NCBI GenBank assembly: GCA_910579155.1
Contig: CAJTTS010000001.1
Coordinates: 1-64,000, forward strand
From: an uncultured Oscillospiraceae bacterium
GTDB lineage: Bacteria > Bacillota_A > Clostridia > Oscillospirales > Oscillospiraceae
Direction: 5' to 3'
DNA: 64,000 bases
Shown: positions 16,501 to 23,498 of the stretch, piece by piece
Position numbering within the stretch: the stretch's first letter is position 1
Layout of the letters: each line of letters opens with the position of its first letter
Notes under the pieces: model-generated
Database searches by the model: none
Told to the model about the DNA's origin: nothing
The model's input: only the letters and a program-made list of their open reading frames with translations
Position numbers and translations under genes: made by a program

Positions 16501-16658
16501 TCGGTGTTGGTGACGTAGCTCTGGGTGCGCAGGGCGTCGTCGATCCGGGTGCGGAAGGTGTCCGCCACGCCGGCGCCCACCATGGTCAGCACCAGTACGC
16601 AAGCCATGATGGCCGCGATGCCCCGCATAACAGGCGCGAAACTTTTTGCTCTCATCAT
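13536..16658 (-). CDS. Circularly permuted, membrane-anchored GH3 beta-glycosidase
   Basis: The 1040-residue GH3 enzyme has inverted domain order. After an N-terminal membrane helix (about 10-32) comes the (alpha/beta)6 GH3_C domain (EGTVIMKNDNGALPL, VALFGLAAYAPYP), then a fibronectin-like domain (YTFGHGLSYLDY..V.VELKN) and finally the TIM-barrel GH3_N domain (PIVIQNEGVSG, KHMGFNDQEHNR, nucleophile Asp about 917 in GLISTDMM). A second hydrophobic helix (about 1015-1035) and KKKEV end the protein. Similar inversion is known in some ruminal Clostridia beta-glucosidases. It likely hydrolyses beta-linked oligosaccharides at the cell surface. AGGGAGG precedes the start (ATG 16658 or 16655). Confidence 0.8.
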   Translation of the reverse strand: MMRAKSFAPVMRGIAAIMACVLVLTMVGAGVADTFRTRIDDALRTQSYVTNTDPDSARFKSDYATIDDMMAAAKALAIKEGEEGTVIMKNDNGALPLADGGSVALFGLAAYAPYPYTAGDLKAGNEDAVDLLQALTDAGIKVNETVRDFYLEKVLNKHTEEVPNRWTGELETQVAYDNIYVAAPGDMAEYQIVEVPPEKFGEMGAPDDWKSSIDKANTTGICVFARGAGEGNTYAPGSALDFEGNATGKDPLALSDDELAVIDAAKETCSKVVVLINSGNTMVLKDIAKGGAHEVDGIAYIGVINDYQCTGIVKVLTGQVNATGALPDTYVADNASIPAVMNFGGGYYADYEIVGRKDDPRYPGVEIGNETAGSFGGSDTYNGGHFIVEAEGIYVGYKYFETRYYDSVMNPGSKASSGKGATQDSAWNYGKEVLYTFGHGLSYLDYTQTLKSVDVDKTPDGNVTAVVELKNNSSQDGYFLAQLYVQQPYTDYDKQNNVEKSAVMFLNSAKAQVKAGGSVDVTITVPSKYLASYDYTNAKTYILDAGDYLFTAAPGAHAAVNNFLAHQGKTAADGMDAEADGAVVTWNVGTLDTDTFSVENGTKVTNVAETADLNYWTGTNTVTYLSRHDWEGTYPINYNTDVEIKLADSPKKDEWIAELRGETYTIQNNSPATEGGDKGVRFDTTNIQYEQLENVADSFWDTLVSSITIDEAVGAVIHGGSRSDVLTNVENPIVIQNEGVSGFTATHEETGYRFNVHSQTLLASSFNPELAYEWGRVEGNSGLWLQRYHLWGTGLTQRRTPYNGRNYEYISEDPMLSNRMGCGILQGCADMGILNGPKHMGFNDQEHNRGGVSAYMNEQKFRETDLRCFQGGLEDADGMAVMIAFNRIGATNASHHVGMLQKILRDEWAYTGLISTDMMNNKYYFNAESMVMAGITQVADFGGDDNHITLGEGGVDATWAYISPKTVANDSALVEQARQNLKYQLYTFANSAIMNVSTERVDTWWDVALRNAKYISGALCAVTAAAWVILTVIPDKKKEV

Positions 16659-16974
16659 TATTCCTCCCTATTTTTTCATGCTGCCGGGGCCGGAACCCCG
16701 CCCGCCCGGCGCGCTGCGTCAGGCGGAAAGTGAGGCTAGTATAGCACACCCGGCGGTCAAAAACCATTTTTCACGTAAACGGTAGGTTTGGAACCGTATT
16801 CGGTAAAACGCCCTTACACGGCGTATTGGCCCACCTGGTTTTGTGCAAATTAGATATTGAAATTTTTGTCATTTGGAAAATCTCACAGAAACTATTCCAA
16901 TTTTCCCCGCAATCTGGTATACTATCTTCGCATGGCCCATTTCAGCACGGCAAATTCGCGGGAGGTGTCAGTCT
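16659..16974. promoter_or_regulatory. Divergent promoter region, GH3 operon versus LytTR regulator
   Basis: For the minus operon an extended -10 (TG-C-TATACT, 16743 down to 16738) lies about 80 bp before the GH3 start. For the plus regulator a -10 TATACT is seen at 16918-16923, with a poor -35. Between them, on the minus strand, are two similar motifs (TACGGTT at about 16792-16799 and TACCGTT at about 16780-16787) that resemble LytTR half-sites but with non-classical spacing. They are candidate binding sites for the adjacent response regulator. Confidence 0.45.
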
Positions 16975-17685
16975 ATGGTGCGGATCGCGCTGGTAGAGGA
17001 CAACGCCAATTACCGGCAGGAGTTGACCGGGTATCTGAACCGCTTTTCGCAGGAGTGCGGGGAACATTTTGCCATCTCCACCTTCTCTGACGGCGCCGAG
17101 GTGGTGGAGGGCTATACAGCTGACTTTGACATTATCCTCATGGATATCGCCATGGCATACATGGATGGGATGAGTGCCGCCGAGGCCATCCGCCGGGTGG
17201 ACGATGAGGTGGTAATCATCTTCCTCACCAATATGCCCCAATACGCCATGAAGGGTTATTCCGTGGGGGCGCTGGACTATATCCTCAAGCCGGTGTCCTA
17301 CTTCGCCTTCTCCCAGCGCATCCAGCGGGCGCTAAGCCGGAGAAAAAAGCGGGCCGAAAAGTACATCTCCATCCCCTTCAAGGGAGGAATGCGGAAGCTG
17401 GCTGTGTCCCAGATCGCCTATGTGGAGGTACAGGATCACGACCTCACCTACCACGCCGGAGGGGAGGCCCTGTCCGCCAAAGGCACCCTGTCCGAGGCGG
17501 AGGCCCTGCTGGGCTCCGATTCCTTTTTCCGCTGCAATAAATGCTACCTGGTCAACCTGGAGTATGTGGATCGGGTGGATAACAACAGCGTACTCATCGG
17601 CGAGGAGCATATTCAGGTGAGCCGGGCCAGGAAGAAGGCGCTGCTGGACGCGCTGAACAACTATATCAACGAGGTGAGCAAGTGA
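16975..17685 (+). CDS. LytTR-family response regulator
   Basis: The 236-residue protein has a CheY-like receiver (about 2-120: acidic pair E8/D9, phospho-acceptor D57 in IILMDIAM, conserved Thr/Lys in FLTN and LKPVSY) and a C-terminal LytTR DNA-binding domain (about 135-235: GGMRKLAVSQIAYVEVQDHD, FFRCNKCYLVNLEYVD). It would bind direct repeats upstream of target promoters. The start is ATG 16975 with GGAGGTG before it. The gene overlaps its kinase and is divergent from the GH3 operon, the likely target. Confidence 0.85.
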   Translation: MVRIALVEDNANYRQELTGYLNRFSQECGEHFAISTFSDGAEVVEGYTADFDIILMDIAMAYMDGMSAAEAIRRVDDEVVIIFLTNMPQYAMKGYSVGALDYILKPVSYFAFSQRIQRALSRRKKRAEKYISIPFKGGMRKLAVSQIAYVEVQDHDLTYHAGGEALSAKGTLSEAEALLGSDSFFRCNKCYLVNLEYVDRVDNNSVLIGEEHIQVSRARKKALLDALNNYINEVSK

Positions 17686-19034
17686 TGCCCGACCTGTCCC
17701 ATACGCCGGGCATTTACTACGCCCTGGCCTACTGGCTCAGTTGCGCCTTCTACATCGCCCAGCTTCCCCGGCGGCTGGACGGCTGGCGGCTGGCGGCGGT
17801 ACAGGGGGGCTTTCTGGTTGCTATCGCCGGGTTTATGGTTCTCACCGACGGCGTGCCCATGGGCTGGTTCCTCCCGTGCATGAGCGTCACGGTCACCCTC
17901 ATCCTGCTGGACATCAAGCTGTGCTGCGGGCTGGATTGGCTGAGAACCGGCTATCTCTGTGTGCGGGCCTTCATCCTGGGGGAGTTCGCCGCCGCCCTGG
18001 AGTGGCAGATGTTCTATTACGGCCTGACGGCGCTGGGGCTGCCCCTGCGGATGTGGGTCAACCTGCTGTTCCTTATCCTGTCCCACGGGGCGGTGTTCGG
18101 GCTGATGTACCTGCTGGAGCGGAAGCACCGCTCCGGCCTCCTCCTGGATCTGACCTGGCGGGAGTTCGCCAGCGCGGTGGTGCTGGGCCTGATGGTGTTC
18201 GCGGCCAGCAACCTGAGCTATGTCTCCCAGAACACCCCGTTCAGCAGCCGGTTCACCTCCGAGATCTTCATCATCCGCACCCTGGTGGATCTGGGGGGCG
18301 TGGCTATCCTCCACGCCTACCACGTCCAGCTCCAGGCCCTCAACACCCGGCTGGAGATGGCCGGCTTGCAGAACCTGCTCCAGTTGCAATATAGCAACTA
18401 CCGTATTTCCGAGGACAGCATGGCCCTGGTGAACCAGAAGTATCACGACCTGAAGCACCACATCCAGCTTCTGCGCGCCGAGGCCACCTCCAGGGAGAAG
18501 CTGGAATACCTGGATCAGATGGAGCAGGAAATCCGCTCCTACGAGGCCCAGAACAAAACGGGAAGCCGGGTGCTGGACGTCATCCTCACCGCCAAGAGCC
18601 TCCAGTGCCAGCGGGATGGGATTACCCTCACCTGCGTGGCGGACGGGCAGACGCTGGACTTCATGCACCCCATGGATCTCAGCGCCCTGTTCGGCAACGC
18701 CTTGGACAACGCCATGGAGGGCGTGAAGAAGCTGTCCGACCCGGACAAGCGGCTGATCCACCTCTCCGTGGCCCGGCAGAAGGGGTTTTTGCGCATCCGG
18801 GTGGAGAACTGTTACGAGGGAGATCTCAACCTGAAATCAGGAATGCCCGCCTCCACCAAGCAGGACAAGCGGTATCACGGCTTCGGCCTGAAAAGCATCC
18901 AGGCCATCGCGGCAAAATACGGCGGCTCCATGACCATCGGCTCCAAGGACGGGTGGTTTGAGCTGCGGATTCTGTTCCCCCTCCCGGAGGGAGAAAACAA
19001 GGAGGCGCCCCATGGCGATCACGAACAAAATTGA
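17685..19034 (+). CDS. GHKL sensor histidine kinase (AgrC-like)
   Basis: The 449-residue kinase has a membrane sensor of six to seven helices (about 8-210), a dimerisation/phospho-acceptor box YHDLKHHIQLL (His254) and a GHKL ATPase domain (N-box NALDNAMEG, about 338-346; G-box GFGLKSIQAIAAKYGG). The membrane domain suggests sensing of a peptide or small exported signal, as in AgrC-like kinases, although its neighbours are glycan genes. ATG 17685 overlaps the regulator's TGA by one base. The end overlaps the next gene by 23 bp, so regulator, kinase and glycosidase form one coupled transcript. Confidence 0.8.
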   Translation: MPDLSHTPGIYYALAYWLSCAFYIAQLPRRLDGWRLAAVQGGFLVAIAGFMVLTDGVPMGWFLPCMSVTVTLILLDIKLCCGLDWLRTGYLCVRAFILGEFAAALEWQMFYYGLTALGLPLRMWVNLLFLILSHGAVFGLMYLLERKHRSGLLLDLTWREFASAVVLGLMVFAASNLSYVSQNTPFSSRFTSEIFIIRTLVDLGGVAILHAYHVQLQALNTRLEMAGLQNLLQLQYSNYRISEDSMALVNQKYHDLKHHIQLLRAEATSREKLEYLDQMEQEIRSYEAQNKTGSRVLDVILTAKSLQCQRDGITLTCVADGQTLDFMHPMDLSALFGNALDNAMEGVKKLSDPDKRLIHLSVARQKGFLRIRVENCYEGDLNLKSGMPASTKQDKRYHGFGLKSIQAIAAKYGGSMTIGSKDGWFELRILFPLPEGENKEAPHGDHEQN

Positions 19035-20577
19035 GAACTTCCACATGGAGGTCAACCAGCCGTTTCTGGACAAGGCGGAGGCGTTGGCCCCCGCCCTCAT
19101 CACAACGGAGATCAGGCCCGCGGGGGTGGTGGAGATCGTCCCCCGCGGGCAGGACTATGCCGCCCGGCAGGTGGGACGAGGATTTGAACAGTCCCGGCCC
19201 CTGGGCCGGGGGGACAGCGTTTGTCTGGACTTCGGGGATCATTGGGTGGGGTACGTATCTTTCACCCTCGCCCCCGTGGGCAGCCCACAGGACGCCCCCG
19301 CCTGCCTCCGCCTGCGGTTCGGCGAGATCCCCTATGAGCTCACCGTGGGGCTGGCGGACTACCAGGGGGAGATCAGCTCCTCCTGGATCCAGGAAGAGCT
19401 GATCCATGTGGATGTGCTCCCTGCCCGGGTGCGCCTGCCCCGGCGGTATGCCTTCCGCTATCTGGAGCTGGCCGTGATGGACACGTCCCCCAAATACCAG
19501 GTGATAGTCAGCGACGTGGTGTGCGCCGCCGTCACCTCCGCTGACCGGGGGAAGCTCCTTCCGCTGGCCACCAATGACCCGGAGCTGGCCGCCCTGGATC
19601 GCGTCTCCCTCAAGACCATGGAGGACTGTATGCAGTCCGTGTTTGAGGACGGCCCCAAGCGGGACCGCCGGCTGTGGCTGGGGGATCTGCGCCTCCAGGC
19701 CCAGACCAGCTACGTGACCTTCCAAAATAACGATCTGGTGAAGCGGTGCCTGTACCTGTTCGCCGCCCTGACCCAGAATGAGGGGAGGGTGGGCGCCTGC
19801 CTGTTTCTGGAGCCCCGGCCTCAGGTGGACGACACCGCCCTGTTTGACTACGCCCTGTTTTTTGTCTCCACCCTCCACGACTACTACGAGGCCACCGGCG
19901 ACCGGGAGACGCTGGAGGAGCTGTTCCCCACGGCGGAGCGGCAGCTTGAGCTGGCTCTGCGGGAGCTGGACAGCCGGGGAATCGTAACGGACAAGGAAAC
20001 CTGGTGGTGCTTCCTGGACTGGGGGGAGGGGCTGAACAAGCAGGCCGGGGCCCAGGCTATCCTGATCTACACCCTGAAGCAGGGCGCGGCCATGGCGGAG
20101 TGGCTGGGGGACGGCGAGAAGGCGGCGGGCTATGGGAGTACCGCCGGACGGCTCTCCCAGGCCGCCCTGGACGTTCTGTGGGATGGGGAACAGGGCTTTT
20201 TCACCAGCGGGGCCCGGCGGCAGGTGTCCTGGGCGTCCCAGGTGTGGTTCGCGCTGGCCAAGGTACTGGCCCCGGAGGAAAACGCCCGCCTGCTGGAGCG
20301 GCTCTTGGCCCGGAACCCCGGCATACCGTTGGTAACGCCCTACGCCTGCCACTATTTGATCGAGGCGTTGATGGAGAACGGCCTCACAGGCCAGGCAGTG
20401 TCCGCCATGAAGGGCTACTGGGGCGGGATGCTCCGAGAGGGGGCGGACACCTTCTGGGAGCTGTATGATCCCGGCGATCCCTTTGCCTCCCCCTATGGCT
20501 GCCGGGCAATCAACAGCTTCTGCCACGCCTGGAGCAGTACACCGGCCTACTTCATCCGAAAATATTTGAATCCATAA
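19012..20577 (+). CDS. GH78-type alpha-L-rhamnosidase-like protein
   Basis: The 521-residue protein shares GH78 catalytic-region hallmarks with the enzyme at the left: an acidic DGPKRDRRLWLGD motif, TFWELYDP and SFCHAWSSTPAYFIRKYL. It is shorter than typical bacterial GH78 (lacking extra N- and C-terminal sandwich domains). ATG 19012 has GGAGG upstream and lies inside the kinase 3' end. Unlike the first copy the motif has R-R in place of K-W, so activity or specificity may differ. No signal peptide. Being in one transcript with the two-component system suggests that it acts in the signalling or feedback loop of the locus. Confidence 0.65.
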   Translation: MAITNKIENFHMEVNQPFLDKAEALAPALITTEIRPAGVVEIVPRGQDYAARQVGRGFEQSRPLGRGDSVCLDFGDHWVGYVSFTLAPVGSPQDAPACLRLRFGEIPYELTVGLADYQGEISSSWIQEELIHVDVLPARVRLPRRYAFRYLELAVMDTSPKYQVIVSDVVCAAVTSADRGKLLPLATNDPELAALDRVSLKTMEDCMQSVFEDGPKRDRRLWLGDLRLQAQTSYVTFQNNDLVKRCLYLFAALTQNEGRVGACLFLEPRPQVDDTALFDYALFFVSTLHDYYEATGDRETLEELFPTAERQLELALRELDSRGIVTDKETWWCFLDWGEGLNKQAGAQAILIYTLKQGAAMAEWLGDGEKAAGYGSTAGRLSQAALDVLWDGEQGFFTSGARRQVSWASQVWFALAKVLAPEENARLLERLLARNPGIPLVTPYACHYLIEALMENGLTGQAVSAMKGYWGGMLREGADTFWELYDPGDPFASPYGCRAINSFCHAWSSTPAYFIRKYLNP

Positions 20578-20583
20578 TCTTAC

Positions 20584-20615
20584 AACGGTCGGCTTGCGTC
20601 TGCAAACCGACCGTT
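20584..20615. promoter_or_regulatory. Inverted repeat before the rhamnose promoter
   Basis: AACGGTCGG (20584-20592) pairs with CCGACCGTT (20607-20615) around a 14-bp spacer. There is no T-tract, so it is a poor terminator; it sits 13 bp upstream of the -35 box at 20629 and is a candidate operator for the GH43-rha transcript. Confidence 0.4.
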
Positions 20616-20628
20616 TGCGCATAACGCC

Positions 20629-20657
20629 TTGAACACGCGCCGCCTCCGTGTTATTAT
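20629..20657 (+). promoter_or_regulatory. Sigma-A promoter of the GH43-rhamnose operon
   Basis: -35 TTGAAC (20629-20634), 17-bp spacer, -10 TATTAT (20652-20657), followed 24 bp later by AGGAGGAG and the GH43 start. Confidence 0.7.
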
Positions 20658-20692
20658 TTGTGCAATCAGACAACAATATAGGAGGAGTTTTC

Positions 20693-22159
20693 ATGCAAGC
20701 TACGCAGGCGCTCAACCCCTATCTGCCCAGTTGGGAGTATGTCCCGGACGCGGAGCCCCATATCGTGGACGGGCGGGTATATATCTACGGCTCCCACGAC
20801 CTGTTCAACGGGCTGAACTTCTGCCTGGGGGACTATGTGTGCTGGTCCGCCCCGGTGGACGACCTGGGAAACTGGACCTATCACGGCTGTATCTACCGGC
20901 GGGAGCAGGACCCCGCCGCCCCCAGGTTCCGGCTCACCAACGGCCTGGCCGCGCCGGACATGGTGCAGGGCCCCGATGGGCGGTACTACCTCTATTACTT
21001 CATGGGCGGCACCAAGATGATCTCGGTGGCGGTGTGCGGAGAGCCAGCGGGGAAGTACGAGTTTTACGGCTATGTGAAGTACCAGGACGGCACCCCCATC
21101 GGCAAGCGGAACGAGCCCTTCCAGTTTGACCCGGGCTGCCTGATGGACGAGGACGGGCGGCTGTACCTGTACACCGGCTTTGCCTTTGGCGGCAACCCCA
21201 TTTTGCTGGACGGGTCCAAGCCCACCACCGAGGGGCCTATGTGGTTTGAGCTGGACCCCCGCGATATGCTGACGGTGATCTCCGGGGACGAGGTGCGGTA
21301 TCTGGGCGTGCCCACCGGGGAGAAGGCCAAGGGCACCGCTTATGAGGGCCAGCCCTTTGGCGAGGCCAGCTCCATGCGGAAGTTCAGAGGGAAATATTAT
21401 TTTATTTATTCCTCCCTGAACAGCCATAACCTGTGCTGGGCGGTGAGTGACAAGCCCACGGGCGGGTTTGAATTTGGGGGCGTGCTGGTGAGCTGCGGCG
21501 ATATCGGCCTGCCCGGGGTGCCTGACCCGGAACACGCCCGTATGTGTACCGGGAATACCCATGGCAGCGTGATTGAGATCGGCGGGGACTGTTATGTGTT
21601 CTACCACCGGCATTCCAACCGGAAGCAGTCCTCCCGGCAGGCCTGCGCCGAGCGCATCCGGTTTGAGGACGGGAAGTTCTATCAGGCGGAAATGACCTCC
21701 TGCGGGCTAAACGGGGGGCCGCTGCGGGGCGAGGGCCATTATCCCGCCTACGCCGCCTGCAATGTCTACGGCAGGAACGGCACTCGGTTCCTGTCCATGG
21801 TGAAGCACCGCAAAGGGACCGACCCCTTCCTCACCCAAAAGGGGGGCGACCGGGAGGAGGGGCCGGACCAGTATATTTCCAACTTCTGCACCGGCTGCAC
21901 GGTGGGCTTCAAGTATTTCGATCTGCGGAACACCAGGGAGATCACCGTCAACCTCCAGGGCTACGGGAACGGCTGCGCCGTCACGGTCCGGACAGAGGAA
22001 CACGGGGAGGTTCTTTGCCGCATCCCGGTGGAGACTTGCACTTCCCGGAAGGGCTTTACCGGAAAGCTTCCGGAGGGCCTGGGGGAAAAGGAGGCCCTGT
22101 ACTTTAGCGTAGAGGGCAGGGGCGGCACCTTTGATTTTGTGTCCTTTGATCTGCGCTGA
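20693..22159 (+). CDS. GH43 family glycosidase (arabinofuranosidase/xylosidase type)
   Basis: The 488-residue protein has the five-bladed propeller of GH43: catalytic-base Asp in SWEYVPDAEPHIVDGRVYIYGSHD (about residue 18, quoted in part by its core DAEPHIVDG), transition-state Asp in LAAPDMVQGPDG and general-acid Glu in PFGEASSMRKF. A C-terminal beta-sandwich (about 370-488) is probably carbohydrate binding. No signal peptide. The first gene of the rhamnose transcript, it would trim arabinose or xylose side chains from imported rhamnogalacturonan-type oligosaccharides. ATG 20693 is chosen for the GGAGGAG 6 bp upstream. Confidence 0.8.
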   Translation: MQATQALNPYLPSWEYVPDAEPHIVDGRVYIYGSHDLFNGLNFCLGDYVCWSAPVDDLGNWTYHGCIYRREQDPAAPRFRLTNGLAAPDMVQGPDGRYYLYYFMGGTKMISVAVCGEPAGKYEFYGYVKYQDGTPIGKRNEPFQFDPGCLMDEDGRLYLYTGFAFGGNPILLDGSKPTTEGPMWFELDPRDMLTVISGDEVRYLGVPTGEKAKGTAYEGQPFGEASSMRKFRGKYYFIYSSLNSHNLCWAVSDKPTGGFEFGGVLVSCGDIGLPGVPDPEHARMCTGNTHGSVIEIGGDCYVFYHRHSNRKQSSRQACAERIRFEDGKFYQAEMTSCGLNGGPLRGEGHYPAYAACNVYGRNGTRFLSMVKHRKGTDPFLTQKGGDREEGPDQYISNFCTGCTVGFKYFDLRNTREITVNLQGYGNGCAVTVRTEEHGEVLCRIPVETCTSRKGFTGKLPEGLGEKEALYFSVEGRGGTFDFVSFDLR

Positions 22160-22178
22160 CAGAAAGGAGGCTTTGCGG

Positions 22179-23447
22179 ATGGGTTATTATTTGGCGGTTG
22201 ACATCGGCGCGTCATCGGGCCGACACATCGTTGGTTGCCTTGAGGGCGGCGCAATCCAAACAAAAGAGGTCTACCGCTTCCCCAACGGGGTGACGGAGGC
22301 GGACGGCCATCTTGTTTGGGATATGAACGCGCTGCTGGCCCACGTCAGGGCGGGGATCGACCAGGCGCTGGAGGAATTTGGTGGGCTGGACAGCTTCTCC
22401 ATCGACACCTGGGGGTGCGACTACGTGCTCCTCCGGGGAAACGAGGAGGTTTGGCCCTGCTATGCCTACCGGGACAGCAGGACGGAAACGGTGATTCCGG
22501 CTGTCCACAAAAAGTTGCCCTTTGAGGCGCTGTACGCCCACACCGGCTGCCAGTTCCAGCCCTTCAACACCATTTACCAGCTCTGCGACGATTTGCGAGC
22601 GGGACGGCTGGAGGGCGTGACGGACTTCCTCATGATACCCGAGTATCTGCTGTGGAAGCTCACCGGGGTGAAGGCCAAGGAATACACCAACGCCACCACC
22701 ACCGGGCTGGTGAGCGCCCAAACCGGGGAATTTGATTTGGAGCTTGCTGAAAAATTGGGCCTGCCCGCTCGCCTGTTCCCCAAGCTCCAACAGCCGGGGA
22801 CGGCTGTTGGAGAGTACAAGGGCATCCCCGCCGTGCTGTGCGCCACCCACGACACCGCTTCCGCCGTGGAAGGTCTCCCCATGGACGGGGAGCAGCTCTA
22901 TATCTCCTCCGGGACGTGGTCACTTCTGGGCGTGAAAACCCCCAAGCCCTTGACGGACGTGAAAAGCATGGCCGCAAACTACTCCAACGAAGGCGGCGTG
23001 GGCTACAACCGCTACCAGAAGAACATCATGGGTATGTGGATCGTAAACCGCCTGCGTAGCGAGCTGTGTCCGAACAAGCCCTTCCCGGACATTGTGGCGG
23101 AGGCGGAAGCCAGCGCCTTTGACGGCACGGTGGACGCCAACGCCCCGGCGTTCCTGGCCCCGGACAGCATGAAAGCGGCCTTTGACGCTTCGCTGGCGGT
23201 CAAGCCGGAGCGCGTGGGGGATTATTTCCGCTGCGCCTACCGCTCCCTGGCCCTGAGCTATCGGGACGCCATCCGGGAGCTGGAGGCCAACACGGGCCGC
23301 ATCTATGAGAAGCTCTACATCGTGGGCGGCGGGGCGAAGAACCAGTTTTTGAACCGGCTCACCCAGGAAGCCACAGGCAAACAGGTGGTGGCCCTGCCCA
23401 TCGAGGCCACGGCGTTAGGAAACCTGAAAATTCAAATGGAGCAATAA
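22179..23447 (+). CDS. rhaB: Rhamnulokinase, C-terminally truncated
   Basis: FGGY-family kinase that phosphorylates L-rhamnulose. It shows AVDIGASSGRHIVG at the N-terminus, SIDTWGCDYVLL, the substrate/ATP region ATHDTASAVEGLP, SSGTWSLLG, and VGGGAKNQFLNRL with PIEATALGN near the end. It is 422 residues, whereas RhaB proteins are usually 470-490: the chain stops about 8 residues after ATALGN, so the last helices of the second actin-like lobe are missing. A compact hairpin follows at once. It sits between GH43 and a sugar isomerase, with rhaD downstream. It may be inactive, or a shortened functional form. Confidence 0.8.
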   Translation: MGYYLAVDIGASSGRHIVGCLEGGAIQTKEVYRFPNGVTEADGHLVWDMNALLAHVRAGIDQALEEFGGLDSFSIDTWGCDYVLLRGNEEVWPCYAYRDSRTETVIPAVHKKLPFEALYAHTGCQFQPFNTIYQLCDDLRAGRLEGVTDFLMIPEYLLWKLTGVKAKEYTNATTTGLVSAQTGEFDLELAEKLGLPARLFPKLQQPGTAVGEYKGIPAVLCATHDTASAVEGLPMDGEQLYISSGTWSLLGVKTPKPLTDVKSMAANYSNEGGVGYNRYQKNIMGMWIVNRLRSELCPNKPFPDIVAEAEASAFDGTVDANAPAFLAPDSMKAAFDASLAVKPERVGDYFRCAYRSLALSYRDAIRELEANTGRIYEKLYIVGGGAKNQFLNRLTQEATGKQVVALPIEATALGNLKIQMEQ

Positions 23448-23454
23448 TATTGAT

Positions 23455-23480
23455 ACTCCCGCCCCGGAAGGGGCGGGAGT
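23455..23480. repeat. GC-rich hairpin between rhaB and the isomerase
   Basis: A perfect 11-bp stem (ACTCCCGCCCC pairing with GGGGCGGGAGT) with a GGAA loop, no T-tract. It may stabilise or process the mRNA, or mark the deletion that shortened rhaB. Confidence 0.6.
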
Positions 23481-23498
23481 ACGGAAAGGGGTTATTTC

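Noticed and set aside
14292..16733. Long plus-strand open frame opposite GH3
   Set aside because: Low-complexity Gly/Val/His translation and full overlap with a convincing GH3; an antisense shadow.
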